Shown piece after piece: positions 53,922-64,000 of a DNA stretch of 64,000 bases; positions within the stretch are counted from its first letter, which is position 1, and every line of letters starts with the position of its first letter. A program made the position numbers and the translations under genes. Source of the DNA: Candidatus Aminicenantota bacterium. GTDB taxonomy: Bacteria > Acidobacteriota > Aminicenantia > Aminicenantales > Saccharicenantaceae. The notes beneath the pieces were generated by a model, which did no database searches, had not been told where the DNA came from, and saw only the letters and a program-made list of their open reading frames with translations. The stretch is taken from positions 70,197 to 134,196 of the forward strand of contig JACIYJ010000003.1 of assembly GCA_014360015.1 (NCBI GenBank), in the 5' to 3' direction.

Positions 53922-54170
53922 TTAATAAGACTGTTCAGACAGCCATTTCTTTCTGACATTTCGCAGGCTTATAACAAAAAGTCCGAAGCAGAAAATGGTC
54001 AGGACGGAAAAATCAAGAGCATAAGGCAGCTCCTTTCCGCCATTGATGGCTCCATGGAGAATCTCAGCTCCATAAGTCAAGGGTAAGACATAAGATGGTG
54101 GCTTGAGAAAGATTGGAAGATTGGCCACCGGGAAAAAGCCTGAAGAGAAAAACCATCGGAAACCGAGCTT
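53922..54170 (-). pseudogene. ABC-2 permease, C-terminal fragment
   Basis: The minus-strand frame, open from about 54170, reads RWFFSSGFFPVANLPIFLKP then SYVLPLTYGAEILHGAI and ends LRNVRKKWLSEQSY. This is the last two transmembrane segments of an ABC-2 permease (FxSGxFFP and PLTYGAEIL motifs). No upstream part exists before the divergent dipeptidase gene, so the gene is truncated. Confidence 0.72.
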
Positions 54171-54263
54171 GAAGAATCCTCTATGTTAATAGTATATTAG
54201 CTAAGATTAAATCAACTGAGATAAGAAATGATTAAACCTGACATATTCACAAGGAGGTTCGGG

Positions 54264-55778
54264 GTGAAATTCACCAGAAAAATATTATCGGCCTTTGTTT
54301 TATTTCTCCTGGGGCTGGTCCTGTTTTCAGGAGCTGCGGATAATACCTGCTCTTCCCCTTCCCAACTCAACTGCTACACCATCCTGGTCGGTAAAAAGGC
54401 CAGTGCTGATGGCTCGGTGATGGTAGCTCATAACGAAGATGATTATGGAGATATTATCGTCAATGTGCGGAAAATAGCGCCGCATAACTACGGTCAGACA
54501 GTTAAGATAAATCTGGGAAATGGGGCCATCTATGAAACCGACGGCCACACCAACGGCTTTCTCTGGATAGAAGCTACCGGTCAGGAATTTGCCGATAGCT
54601 TTATTAATGAATACGGAGTGGTCATCACTTCCGACAGCTGTCCCTCCCGCGAAACGAGAGAAGACCTGACTGACGGCGGAATCAGCTATATGCTGAGAAG
54701 AATTGTGGCCGAGAAAGCAAAATCGGCCCGGCAGGCCGTGAAGCTCGTCGGAGAACTGGTGGAAAAGTATGGCTATCGCAGCTCAGGCCGCACCTATTCC
54801 ATCGCTGACAAAAACGAAGCCTGGATGGTAGCGGTCATCAGGGGTCGGCATTGGTTTGCCCAGAGAGTTCCTGACGACGAAGTGGCGGTCATTCCCAATT
54901 TTTACACCATCAGACAGATCCGCCTGGATGACCCTGATAATTTTATGGGCAGCCCGGACATCATCGAATACGCCAAAAATAACGGCTGGTACGATGAAAC
55001 CAGGGATGGGTCCTTTGACTTTAAAAAAGCTTTTGCTCGACCTTCCAGCCGTGAGCCGGTTTTTGACGGAAACACTCTGCGGATGTGGCGCGGGCTTGCC
55101 ATCCTGGGCGGTAAAGAATGGGAAATAAACGGAGATTATCCCTTCTCTTTTAAGCCAGCCAGGAAAGTCACTCCGGAAATGCTGATGGCTCTGCTGCGCG
55201 ACCACTACGAAGGAACTGAATACGACGCTACCGACGGCTACAAGAACGGCAGCCCCAACAGGACCAAATTCCGTACCATCTGCACTTCCTCCACCATCAA
55301 TTCTTTCGTGGCCTGTCTGAACGACAAAAAACCCAAACCAATCTCCATCCTTGTCTGGCTAGCTTTTGGCAAGCCTGACACTACCATCTATCTGCCGATC
55401 TACTACAGAGTGGAAGCTCTACCAGAAGGCGCTGGATATGGCCCCACCACCCATGATTACGAATTTTTCTATAAACAGCACTTTGAACCAACCGAAATAA
55501 CTGCGGCCAAAGACAGGCTTTTAAGCACCGTCGTACGTCAGTTCGAAAATCTGGTAGAAGCCAATTATGGTCAGATGATCGAGGTGGTTAAAAAAGAACT
55601 GCAGCCTGTGGAGAAAGAGTATCTTGAAGGCTATAAAATTTTTGAATCGAAATTCGCCGCACTCTATGCCCGGGACAAAAAATCTTCTCAGAAAATCCTG
55701 AACGATTACGTAAGCGGAGTTTTTACCCGAGTACAGAAGATTTATGGACGGTTGTTGAAATCAATCAAGCCCTCCTGA
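54264..55778 (+). CDS. Secreted C69 family dipeptidase
   Basis: 504 residues from the GTG at 54264, chosen because AAGGAGG lies 6 bases upstream; an ATG at 54228 lies before that site. Sec signal about 1-25. The N-terminal nucleophile Cys is at 37 (NCYTILVGKKASADGSVMVA), exposed after processing as in other Ntn hydrolases. GHTNGFLWIEATGQEFADSF and ICTSSTINSF are family blocks. It should cleave dipeptides outside the membrane, in line with the S10 carboxypeptidase at the window's start. Confidence 0.92.
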   Translation: MKFTRKILSAFVLFLLGLVLFSGAADNTCSSPSQLNCYTILVGKKASADGSVMVAHNEDDYGDIIVNVRKIAPHNYGQTVKINLGNGAIYETDGHTNGFLWIEATGQEFADSFINEYGVVITSDSCPSRETREDLTDGGISYMLRRIVAEKAKSARQAVKLVGELVEKYGYRSSGRTYSIADKNEAWMVAVIRGRHWFAQRVPDDEVAVIPNFYTIRQIRLDDPDNFMGSPDIIEYAKNNGWYDETRDGSFDFKKAFARPSSREPVFDGNTLRMWRGLAILGGKEWEINGDYPFSFKPARKVTPEMLMALLRDHYEGTEYDATDGYKNGSPNRTKFRTICTSSTINSFVACLNDKKPKPISILVWLAFGKPDTTIYLPIYYRVEALPEGAGYGPTTHDYEFFYKQHFEPTEITAAKDRLLSTVVRQFENLVEANYGQMIEVVKKELQPVEKEYLEGYKIFESKFAALYARDKKSSQKILNDYVSGVFTRVQKIYGRLLKSIKPS

Positions 55779-55935
55779 GAAGCCGGCAGCTCTTTAAGCT
55801 ATTCTAATTTTCTCAGTTAAAAACTGGAATTTAAGATTGCCAATATAAGTTATGTTTATCTCAATAAATAAAATTATTTTGTGTTAAAATACGGTCAGAG
55901 ATTGGCGACGAAAATAAATCACCTGGAGGGAGCAA

Positions 55936-57930
55936 TTGGAACCCGAAATTATGTTAACTAAGGATTTGGGTTATATCCGGATTGGTGCCGCCGTGCCTCA
56001 ACTTCGAGTGACTGATGTTGATTATAATCTATCTTCAATTCTTGATTTAATCCATCAGGCCAGAAAAAATGGAGTTCAAATATTAAGTTTCCCAGAAATG
56101 TCCTTAACCGGTTATACCTTAGGGGATCTTGTCCAGCATCAAGCTCTTTTAGAAAAAGTCAGAAAAAGCCTGGACGTAATTCTGGCTGAAACCTCTTCCG
56201 GCTCTCCCCTGCTTATTCTGGGAATGCCGCTTTCTATAGAGCAGAAAATTTTCAACACAGCTGCAGTCATCAAAAATGGCCGTCTGCTGGGCATAATACC
56301 CAAAACCTATCTTCCCAACTATAAGGAATTTTACGACCCCCGCTGGTTTGCCTCCGGCCTGGATAGCCAGGTTAAACTCGTAGAACTGAATCAAACCAAC
56401 ATCCCTTTCGGGACAGACCTTTTATTCAGGATCAAAAATTTTCCCTTAGCCATGGTGGGAATAGAAATTTGCGAAGATCTCTGGGTACCTTTATCTCCCC
56501 ATGAATATCAATCTCTGGCTGGAGCCACACTCCTCTTTAATCTTTCGGCCAGTAACGAGATTCTGGGTAAAGCTGACTGGCGCCGAACAATGGTCCTTTC
56601 AGAATCCGGTCGTTGTCTGGCTGCCTATGGCTATGTTTCCAGCACGCTGGGCGAGTCCTCAAATGATATGATTTTTGGCGGTCAGGTCATAATAGCTGAA
56701 GACGGCCTTCTTCTTAGAGAATTAAATCTCTTAGAAAAAGAACCACAGCTTTTGCTGGCTGATGTGGATATTGAAAAATTGGCTTTTGACCGCAGAATTA
56801 GCGGCAGCTTTCAGGAGGCAGCTCGGCGGGCTTCAGGCTTCAGAATAGTAGAAACCGAAATCGATGATCTACCAGCCACCGAACTGAAACGTCCCCTGGA
56901 GGCTCACCCTTTCGTTCCGGCAGATCCAGGCAAACGGGACGAAAGATGCCAAGAAATCATCTCCAGACAAATAGCTGCTTTAGCCCAAAAATTAACTGGA
57001 GCCAAAATAAAACATCTGGTTATAGGCGTTTCTGGCGGGCTTGATTCCACGCTGGCTTTATTAGTAGCGGTCAAAACTATGGATTTTTTAGGTTATCCCA
57101 GGACTAATGTCCATGCCTTTACTCTGCCTGGTTTTGGCACATCCAAAAGGACAAAATCTAACGCCACTAAATTATGTAAAGCTCTCGGTGTTAGTTTCCA
57201 AGAAGTTAACATTACGAGAACCTGCAGGTCGCAGCTAAAAGATCTGGGGCACAGCGGCCGTCAAGATATCACTTTCGAGAATGTCCAGGCCCGCTATCGC
57301 ACTGCCTTTCTTTTTAACCAAGCCAATAAACTTGAGGCACTTATGCTAGGAACTGGCGACCTAACCGAAGTGGCTTTGGGCTGGAGCACGTTTGCCGGAG
57401 ATCACATCTCACATTACCATGTCAATGTTTCTGTGCCTAAAACTCTGGTCCGTTTTCTGATAAAATGGGCGGCCGATCAAGAACCAGCTGGCTCACCAGT
57501 TAAGAATTGTCTGGAAGACATTCTTATGACTCCAATCAGCCCCGAGCTATTACCCCCTGACAAAGAAAGAATTGTTCAAAAAACCGAAGAGATTATTGGG
57601 CCAGTCGAACTGGCCGATTTCTTTCTTTATCCCTTCATTCGTTTCGGAATGAGACCTGGCAAGATACTTTTTTTAGCTGACCAGGTAAGAAGAAAAGGAT
57701 TATTCGATAGGAATTATACTCTTGATGAGCTGTACCGATGGTTTAAGAGTTTCCTCACCAGGTTTTTCGCCAATCAATTTAAAAGGACCTGTATGCCCGA
57801 GGGCCCAAAGATCGGTTCGGTCAGCCTGTCTCCCAGAAGTGACTGGCGTATGCCCTCTGAGGCCCAACCGGGACTGTGGTTAGAAGACCTGGAGCAAATG
57901 TATCAGAGATTAGCCCAAAAAAAAGAATAG
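55936..57930 (+). CDS. nadE: Glutamine-dependent NAD(+) synthetase
   Basis: 664 residues. The start is a TTG at 55936 with GGAGGGAG about 4 bases upstream; an ATG at 55951 is the alternative. The N-terminal nitrilase-like glutaminase has its triad at Glu54 (SFPEMSLTGY), Lys123 (IPKTYLPNY) and Cys179 (GIEICEDLW). The C-terminal synthetase has the ATP loop SGGLDSTLA (366-374) and GTGDLTEVALGWST. It converts deamido-NAD to NAD using glutamine, the last step of NAD synthesis. The length fits the fused two-domain type. Confidence 0.95.
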   Translation: MEPEIMLTKDLGYIRIGAAVPQLRVTDVDYNLSSILDLIHQARKNGVQILSFPEMSLTGYTLGDLVQHQALLEKVRKSLDVILAETSSGSPLLILGMPLSIEQKIFNTAAVIKNGRLLGIIPKTYLPNYKEFYDPRWFASGLDSQVKLVELNQTNIPFGTDLLFRIKNFPLAMVGIEICEDLWVPLSPHEYQSLAGATLLFNLSASNEILGKADWRRTMVLSESGRCLAAYGYVSSTLGESSNDMIFGGQVIIAEDGLLLRELNLLEKEPQLLLADVDIEKLAFDRRISGSFQEAARRASGFRIVETEIDDLPATELKRPLEAHPFVPADPGKRDERCQEIISRQIAALAQKLTGAKIKHLVIGVSGGLDSTLALLVAVKTMDFLGYPRTNVHAFTLPGFGTSKRTKSNATKLCKALGVSFQEVNITRTCRSQLKDLGHSGRQDITFENVQARYRTAFLFNQANKLEALMLGTGDLTEVALGWSTFAGDHISHYHVNVSVPKTLVRFLIKWAADQEPAGSPVKNCLEDILMTPISPELLPPDKERIVQKTEEIIGPVELADFFLYPFIRFGMRPGKILFLADQVRRKGLFDRNYTLDELYRWFKSFLTRFFANQFKRTCMPEGPKIGSVSLSPRSDWRMPSEAQPGLWLEDLEQMYQRLAQKKE

Positions 57931-58016
57931 AAAACCACATTTATCCTATGAACGGACTCTTGGCTGCATTTCTGTTCTTCCGTCGGCGCGGCTCACAACA
58001 TTTGGCGGGCTAAAAC

Positions 58017-61000
58017 TTACCGCACATAAATCTCATCGAACAACATCCAGGCGTTTTGACCGGAATTCCGAAAGCCATCGGGCACAGTCCCGATGTTCAT
58101 AGCTTTGACCCGGATATATCGAGCTTCTCTGCCCTTCATACTGAACGATAACATCCTGGCCGCTGGTCCTTGAGGTTTGTCTGAAGCCGGTACCGGAATT
58201 TCTTTTTCCACCACTTTCTCGAATTTCTGACCATCGACTGAAACTTCAGCTTCCACCTTCACCGGCAGAAATATCCGGCCGTTATTATTTTCAAAACAGC
58301 TCAGCACCAGTTCATAAACATCTCTTTTCTGGCCGAGATCCAGCACCACTTCCAGATTATTTTTTTCAAAGCCCTGCCAGTTCGGATCCCGAGTATCAGG
58401 GTTGGCTTTTATCAGGTCTATAAGTGTTTTTTCTCCATTGGCTCCTTTTCTGGCGGAGGCTGGCCTGGTGAAATAGATGGCTTCTTTGATTGGAATCGAG
58501 CGGCTGAAAAAAGCCACAGTCAATGGACTTGGCAATCGCACCGGGTGAAAAGCAACTACTTTTAACACAGAATCATTTTTTATGATCAACGGTTCGGTAT
58601 AAACCGGGCTGTTCTCAGTTGGTTCGCTGCCATCAAGGGTATAATGAATCTCGGCTCCACTGAGAGTTTCATGGATGATCACTGTGGCCGGATTTTCCGG
58701 GCTAACATGAGCCGTGGTCGGAGCGATCACCGGTGCCGGCACTACGGAAAATCTCTCGTAATCCTTCGGGTCACGTTTTAGAACATCAAACAAATTTTGA
58801 GCTGGTCTGGTGGCATCATTCTCATTTTTAGCTACAGTCATTGCTAGGATTCGGATTTTCGGGTTGTTCGGCAGAACGATTTCCTTAGCTCCGGCTGGCA
58901 GGTCTATCCGGTACTTGAACATATATCCATAAATATAAGGTTCATTACCCTCTGTCCGATTATGGAGATGGGTAGTAAAGAAAGCCACATTGTCCTGTTT
59001 GGTATAACCGGGAGCCAGACCGATATAGGTAAATTTATCGCGGTCGAAGTCAATTTTTGAAGCCTCGCCTTCAGCCCAGAGCCTTTTATCCCACTGGCCG
59101 ATGAATCCTGACCAGTAAGCAATCGGGATTTCTACCTGTTTGCCACCGATTTTAAATACACCCTTCTGGTTTTCTTCTGAGGCCGCCGCCAGGATGTAAA
59201 GTCGGTTGAAGTTGCCCTCGGGAAGTCCAATCACCTGACCTTCGCAGGCCACTGCATTCTTGGCACCATCATATTTTGGACCAAGCTTGAAAGTGATGCT
59301 GTCAGCAACCACAGTCTGAGGCAACAGCTCTGCCGGATAAGATCGCCCTTCAGCATCAAAAGACCCATCAGCTTTGTGATCATCAAAGCTGAAAACATCA
59401 ACGTTATAAGGTAACTCCACTGAAGTTGAGACTGGTTCCAGAATCTTGGTTTTGGGCGGAGTCAGTTTCAAAGCAAAAGTCTTGAGGCAGTACGGGGTTA
59501 GGTCAAAGACCAATTTTCCATCCTTGACCTGGGCCGGGCCGACCTCCTCTTCGACTCCGTTGACTTCCCGAGCCGTCATTACCGGACTGGCAAAAGTCAG
59601 GGTAGCTTTTTTAACACTCCGTCCTTTGGTTTCAACCAGCCTGACTATGATTTCATCGGAATTTTCAGCTTTTTTCAGGGCTGAAATCACTATGTTGTCA
59701 TGGCTGACTCTGACAAAAGAAAAGGTCCTGCCCAAGGTCCCTCCGTGCTGGGCAGTCTGGAAAGCTATAAGCGGTTGATTCAATCTGAGAGCCTGCTGGT
59801 TAGTGTTGCCAGCACGCCAATCTCCCTGATGACCGTAGAGAGCATAAAGCACCTCGTGTTTGCCAAAATCCTGATAAGCCTGCTCCTTTGGCCAGCTGCG
59901 GACCCCCGGAGTGTAAAGAAGTGTCAGACGGAGGATGTTGTCTGCCGGCTTATCAGAGCCATACTTGCAATCTTCAAGCACCGAGACTCCATAAGCTCCA
60001 GTTTTATCGGTCAGGTCAAACCACAGATGGGAAGGTACCTCAAACTTCTTCGGGTCGTTGTTGCCACGCTGGATGGTACCTACGCCCCAATTATAGGTAG
60101 CCAGAGGATTGGAAACAGTCAGCGGGAAGACAGCTTTAAGAGAAGACTCCATAGTCGCCCAGTCAATATAATTTTGGAACTCAACCCGGTCACCAGCGCT
60201 TCCGGCGGAAAGTCTAAGGATCTGCACGAATTTTGAATGTCTTGATTCGCGTTCAATCTTTATGGCCACTCTGGCCGGTCCATTTTCCAAGATAGTTATT
60301 TTAGCCGGGCCCTCAACATAGCCAACAGGCGGCTTCATTCGGTCCTCCCAGTCCATATTCCAGGCTGGCCATTGCTGTGGCTTTTCATAGTGGAAAGAAA
60401 GTCGGGCCGGAGAAGCCAGAAGCTCGCGGTTAGCCTTTTTATCAAAAATGCTGGAGACATCTCCGTCCCGGTTAATTTTGATCACATACCTGCTATTTTC
60501 TAAGGTATTTGAAGTAGCCTTCAATCCTGTGGCCAGACGGCAGGGCTCAGAAGATAGCCTTATCTCAAAAACACTGTAACCAAGTGATGGCACTTTAGCC
60601 AGGAAAACAACCCTGGCTTTTGTCCCATTAACCTCAACCACCTGAGAAGGTACCTCTACACCCTCTGGGCTAAAAACCCGGCAATTCTTTATTGCCTCTG
60701 AAAATTCAACTTCAGCTTCGACCACATCTTCACGGTCAAAAGATAAGGAATTATAGACAACCACTGGAATACCAGAGACTCTGGTATCCAGAGCTCTGCT
60801 GACCGCACCCGAAGCATCTTGAAGAACGCTGCCAAATTGATTGGCCGCCAGAATCTCATCGTTCCAGGAAAATTCATAAGCCCGTGGAATACTGGTCCCC
60901 GGTAAAATGTCATGAAATTGAGCTCCCAGAACCAGTCGCCAGGCTTCAGTCAATTTGTCCAGATTGTACTTAGCCCCGCCCAGCCAATCTGCCATCACCG

Positions 61001-62045
61001 CCGAAGCTTCAGCTGAATAGCCAAGAAATTCATTCTTTCGGTTCCAGCGCTTCATCGCCGCCTGCGAAGTAATCGAACCGGCTGAATGGTTGGTTAAGAG
61101 AAATTCGCCGCGATAGACAGGCAGTTTCTGTTTTTGTTCCTCAGTTACATTCAAGAAAAATTCATCAGCTTTAGCCGAAACGACTTTAAGCTCACTCTGC
61201 TGGCTGCTCTCTATACTCTTTTCTAAATTCCGTACAGAATTTTCTTCAGGAGCACCACCGACATCACCCGTCCCGAAATACATGTAATCTGCAAAGACAC
61301 CGTATTTCTGGCCATTTTCCAGAACCCTTTTCCTCCAGGCTTCATTCTGAGTCAGGTCGCCAGTAATTTTCCCAACGTAATCACCTGGATTGAGAGCAGC
61401 CACTACCGATTGACCATCAGGTCCAACCCAGACGCCGATGTTGAAAGGAATGCCAACGGCTGAACCCCAGGAAAGTTTCTGGGTAGAAAAGCCTTTTAAA
61501 CCACAATGAGCTAAGATTGATGGAAGAGAGGCCGGAAAGCCAAAACAATCAGGCAGCATGTATTCTTTACTGCTAAAGCCGAATTCTTTCTTGAAATAAT
61601 TGGTACCGTAAAGAATCTGGCGGATAATCGATTCAAAGGAGGGAGCCATAACATCGTTTTCTTCCATCGATGAGCCTGAAGGAAACCATCTGCCCTTAGC
61701 CACATATTCTTTGACCTTTTCGTATTCTTTCGGGTAGTACTCCTTCATCATCCGGTAGCGGTTGGCTCCGCTGAAGTTAAAAACATAATCAGGATACTTC
61801 TCAAACAGAGCAAAATTATCCACCATGGTATTCCAAATGTATTCTTTGATTGTTTTCTGATAATCCCAGCGCCACTGGGTATCAAGATGGGCATAGCCCA
61901 CGGTGAAGAGTATTTTTTCCTTACTTAAATCGTGCTGGGTTTGGGCTTGAGCTTTATTTAAAAGAGGAAAGGAAAAGACCAAAGAAATCAGGACAGAAAT
62001 AACACCTATTTTTCTTATTGTCTCAAATTTTTTTGTTCCACTCAT
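58017..62045 (-). CDS. Secreted GH38 alpha-mannosidase-like protein with extra C-terminal domains
   Basis: 1342 residues with a Sec signal (about 1-35, ending AQA). The GH38 catalytic domain has AHLDTQWRW (zinc ligands His53 and Asp55) and MLPDCFGFPASLP (nucleophile Asp166). The beta-sandwich of mannosidases follows to about 870. The region 1085-1180 has the repeat PTTAHVSPENPATVIIHETL and IHYTLDGSEPTENSPVYTEP, a chitobiase C-terminal-like (FN3-type) domain. The last 140 residues, including NLEVVLDLGQKRDVYELVLS, look like an F5/8 type C carbohydrate-binding domain. Likely trims alpha-mannosides from glycans outside the cell. Confidence 0.9.
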   Translation of the reverse strand: MSGTKKFETIRKIGVISVLISLVFSFPLLNKAQAQTQHDLSKEKILFTVGYAHLDTQWRWDYQKTIKEYIWNTMVDNFALFEKYPDYVFNFSGANRYRMMKEYYPKEYEKVKEYVAKGRWFPSGSSMEENDVMAPSFESIIRQILYGTNYFKKEFGFSSKEYMLPDCFGFPASLPSILAHCGLKGFSTQKLSWGSAVGIPFNIGVWVGPDGQSVVAALNPGDYVGKITGDLTQNEAWRKRVLENGQKYGVFADYMYFGTGDVGGAPEENSVRNLEKSIESSQQSELKVVSAKADEFFLNVTEEQKQKLPVYRGEFLLTNHSAGSITSQAAMKRWNRKNEFLGYSAEASAVMADWLGGAKYNLDKLTEAWRLVLGAQFHDILPGTSIPRAYEFSWNDEILAANQFGSVLQDASGAVSRALDTRVSGIPVVVYNSLSFDREDVVEAEVEFSEAIKNCRVFSPEGVEVPSQVVEVNGTKARVVFLAKVPSLGYSVFEIRLSSEPCRLATGLKATSNTLENSRYVIKINRDGDVSSIFDKKANRELLASPARLSFHYEKPQQWPAWNMDWEDRMKPPVGYVEGPAKITILENGPARVAIKIERESRHSKFVQILRLSAGSAGDRVEFQNYIDWATMESSLKAVFPLTVSNPLATYNWGVGTIQRGNNDPKKFEVPSHLWFDLTDKTGAYGVSVLEDCKYGSDKPADNILRLTLLYTPGVRSWPKEQAYQDFGKHEVLYALYGHQGDWRAGNTNQQALRLNQPLIAFQTAQHGGTLGRTFSFVRVSHDNIVISALKKAENSDEIIVRLVETKGRSVKKATLTFASPVMTAREVNGVEEEVGPAQVKDGKLVFDLTPYCLKTFALKLTPPKTKILEPVSTSVELPYNVDVFSFDDHKADGSFDAEGRSYPAELLPQTVVADSITFKLGPKYDGAKNAVACEGQVIGLPEGNFNRLYILAAASEENQKGVFKIGGKQVEIPIAYWSGFIGQWDKRLWAEGEASKIDFDRDKFTYIGLAPGYTKQDNVAFFTTHLHNRTEGNEPYIYGYMFKYRIDLPAGAKEIVLPNNPKIRILAMTVAKNENDATRPAQNLFDVLKRDPKDYERFSVVPAPVIAPTTAHVSPENPATVIIHETLSGAEIHYTLDGSEPTENSPVYTEPLIIKNDSVLKVVAFHPVRLPSPLTVAFFSRSIPIKEAIYFTRPASARKGANGEKTLIDLIKANPDTRDPNWQGFEKNNLEVVLDLGQKRDVYELVLSCFENNNGRIFLPVKVEAEVSVDGQKFEKVVEKEIPVPASDKPQGPAARMLSFSMKGREARYIRVKAMNIGTVPDGFRNSGQNAWMLFDEIYVR

Positions 62046-62361
62046 GTCTAACCTCTCTTATAAATTCAGTAAAAATTATTAATTCATAAAAGAATTCAGC
62101 TGTCAATCAGCCAGGAGAAAAATTTTATAATTTTTGACTGAAACCGAATTAAAAACTTAGCAATTGAGCAGAATTTAAGACAGGAAAAGTCTGTGGTTTA
62201 GATGCGGGTTACTGATATGACCATTTACTCCGTCAGGTTTTTCGGCCGGTTAGGAGGGCAAGAATAAAAGAGTCCACTCTCCCCTCTAATCTTTCTCTGT
62301 TTTATCCGTTGTTTTTATCTCGGTCAAGAGCTTACTGAATATAATTTCTGGGAAATCTACT
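62046..62361. other. Gene-free stretch upstream of the GH38 gene
   Basis: About 316 AT-rich bases; presumably carries the GH38 promoter on the minus strand. No ORF or hairpin I can support. Confidence 0.4.
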
Positions 62362-63675
62362 TCAGTCATAATATTCAAGTCCCAGATGCGTAATGAGCTC
62401 TTCGCCTTTCATATAGCGCAGAGTGTTTTTGAGCTTCATCAGCTGGATGAACAGGTCGTGCTCAGGATAAAGCTCGGGTGCGCACATTGGGGTCTTAAAA
62501 TAGAAAGACAGCCATTCTTGAATGCCTCTGAAACCAGCTCTCTGGGCTAAATCCATAAACAGCACTAAGTCCAGGACGATAGGCGCAGCTAAGATGCTGT
62601 CGCGGCAGAGAAAATCAATCTTGATCTGCATCGGGTAGCCCAGCCAGCCGAAGATATCGATGTTATCCCAACCTTCTTTATTGTCGCCACGGGGAGGATA
62701 GTAATTGATTCGCACCTTATGGTAGAACTTGCCATAAAGCTCGGGATAAACTTCAGGCTGAAGGATGTATTCCAGAGAACCCAGCTTGCTTTCTTCTTTG
62801 GTTTTGAAGGATTCGGGATCATCCAGAACTTCACCGTCACGGTTGCCGAGAATGTTGGTAGAAAACCAGCCGTGCAGACCCAGGAGTCTGGCTTTTAAAC
62901 CGGGAGCAATAATGGTCTTCATCAGAGTCTGACCGGTTTTAAAATCTTTTCCCGCAATGGGCACATTATGTTGTTTGGCCAACTCGATCATGGCCGGAAT
63001 ATCAACCGTCAGATTAGGAGCCCCATTAATGAAGGGAACGCCGGACTTTATGGCAGCATAAGCATAAATCATGCTCGGGGCAATGGCCGGATGGTTTTCT
63101 TTCATAGCTTTTTCCAGGGATTCAACTGTTTGATGAACAGGGTCCGGCTTCATAAAAACCTCGGTGCTGGCGCACCAAATCATCACTAAGCGGTCAAGCG
63201 AATTTTCTTCCTTGAATCTCTTGATATCATCCATCAGCTGTAAAGCCAGTTCATATTTGTTAGCTCCGCTTTTCTTGTTTGGACCGTCGAGTTTTTTGAC
63301 ATAATTATTGTCAAAAACCGCAGGCAGAGGTTTTATTTTTTCCAGCTCTTCTTTAATCGGGTCAAGATGTTCTTTTCTGAGCACACCAGCTTTAACCGCA
63401 GCTTCATAAGCATTATCCGGGAAAATATCCCAGCCGGTAAAAACCAGGTCATCAAGCTCGGCCAGCTCGACAAAGTCTTTTATTTTAGGGACTCTTTTCT
63501 CTGTCCTTTTGCCCAGACGAATGGTGCCCATCTGGGTCAGCGAACCAAAAGGACGACCGAGACCTTTTCTTATCAGCAAAACCCCGGCGATAAAAGTGGT
63601 CGCCACAGCTCCAAGACCAGGAATCATCACTCCCAGTTTTCCCTGGGGTTTCTTAATTTCAATCTTATCTTTCAT
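62362..63675 (-). CDS. Inositol-3-phosphate synthase family protein
   Basis: 437 residues. NAD-binding GLGAVATTFIAG is near residue 20. Family blocks are NGAPNLTVDIPAMIELA, the active-site GKDFKTGQTLMKTIIAP with its Lys pair, and GWLGYPMQIKIDFLCRDSIL. It converts glucose 6-phosphate to myo-inositol 3-phosphate for inositol lipids or compatible solutes. It is intermediate in size between short archaeal and long eukaryotic forms. Confidence 0.9.
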   Translation of the reverse strand: MKDKIEIKKPQGKLGVMIPGLGAVATTFIAGVLLIRKGLGRPFGSLTQMGTIRLGKRTEKRVPKIKDFVELAELDDLVFTGWDIFPDNAYEAAVKAGVLRKEHLDPIKEELEKIKPLPAVFDNNYVKKLDGPNKKSGANKYELALQLMDDIKRFKEENSLDRLVMIWCASTEVFMKPDPVHQTVESLEKAMKENHPAIAPSMIYAYAAIKSGVPFINGAPNLTVDIPAMIELAKQHNVPIAGKDFKTGQTLMKTIIAPGLKARLLGLHGWFSTNILGNRDGEVLDDPESFKTKEESKLGSLEYILQPEVYPELYGKFYHKVRINYYPPRGDNKEGWDNIDIFGWLGYPMQIKIDFLCRDSILAAPIVLDLVLFMDLAQRAGFRGIQEWLSFYFKTPMCAPELYPEHDLFIQLMKLKNTLRYMKGEELITHLGLEYYD

Positions 63676-64000
63676 TTCTATCTCCTATTATGAAATTAAA
63701 TCTAAGAGAATATGTATGAAAAAACATATCATAGTAGAATTTTTTCTTCAAGTTAAGAATCTGCAAGGTCCGACATGTCTTAGCTCTGTTATTATTCCCT
63801 GAACCTATCTCTATCAATTTTATTATTAATGCAGGCTGGGAAATTACAACTTGACAAAATCCAGGATTTACCAGCTCGGACATATTTATATAAGATATTG
63901 GACTGCCGAAGAGATTAACTTCCAGCTACAGGTAATCAGAAATATCGGTTTGATTTTTCCCAGCTTAAAACATATAATTTTGCAGTAATGGTTACATATG
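63676..64000. other. Gene-free stretch at the right edge
   Basis: AT-rich upstream region of the inositol-phosphate synthase gene; no ORF I can support before the window ends. Confidence 0.4.

Noticed and set aside
59700..60236. 178-residue plus-strand frame inside the GH38 gene
   Set aside because: Antisense to conserved GH38 sequence.

Overview
The window looks like a chromosome segment of an anaerobic, polymer- and peptide-degrading bacterium. Several features recall Candidatus Aminicenantes (OP8) and its relatives: Tat-exported Gfo/Idh/MocA oxidoreductases next to DUF1080 proteins, secreted S10 and C69 peptidases, a large secreted GH38 enzyme, and clusters of secreted 6-bladed beta-propellers. 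That assignment is an inference from gene content; there is no rRNA here. Most of the window is moderately GC-rich housekeeping and carbohydrate/peptide genes. Two conspicuously AT-rich islands interrupt it, at about 16.0-24.1 kb and 29.4-37.1 kb, and both look acquired.

Layout. 0-5.7 kb: the end of an S10 carboxypeptidase, a Tat-exported Gfo/Idh oxidoreductase, a HEAT-repeat/DUF1080 fusion, and inorganic pyrophosphatase. 6.0-8.5 kb: a two-gene restriction-modification unit with a DpnII-like nuclease. 8.6-16.0 kb: a CysQ-type phosphatase, a Tat-bearing radical SAM protein, a second Gfo/Idh plus DUF1080 pair, and a ThuA-like protein. The Gfo/Idh, DUF1080 and ThuA genes together suggest 3-keto-glycoside metabolism at the cell envelope.

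16.0-24.1 kb is the most novel region. It holds two related cassettes of an AraC-type regulator, small secreted Cys-rich peptides, membrane-anchored thioredoxin-fold proteins with CxxC motifs, and secreted 6-bladed beta-propellers. Two of the peptides share an exact CxC-x7-CxC pattern, and a third has a mirror-symmetric six-Cys pattern. The second cassette lies between remnants of the same insertion sequence. One regulator and one propeller each carry an apparent single-base frameshift.

24.9-29.2 kb is carAB. 29.4-37.1 kb is a defence island: an AbiEi-like gene with a destroyed AbiEii partner, then a tightly overlapping operon. In that operon a type III-like Mod methyltransferase is split in two by an embedded MNT/HEPN toxin-antitoxin pair. 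An XRE-ImmA/IrrE protease, a DUF4411 PIN-like protein and a Res-type helicase-nuclease follow.

37.2-64 kb returns to ordinary genes: two tiny membrane ORFs, a glyoxalase-fold protein, two giant adjacent uncharacterised proteins (the first with a Tat signal), a photolyase, tRNA-Leu(UAA), a DrrAB-like ABC exporter, and an OsmC/NifX-like/DUF5320 redox cluster. The DUF5320 gene has a clear promoter whose spacer is filled by an ArsR-like palindrome. The window ends with a C69 dipeptidase, glutamine-dependent NAD synthetase, the GH38 enzyme and inositol-phosphate synthase. Four genes in 17-32 kb appear frameshifted by 1 or 2 bases, so sequence error must be excluded before calling them pseudogenes.
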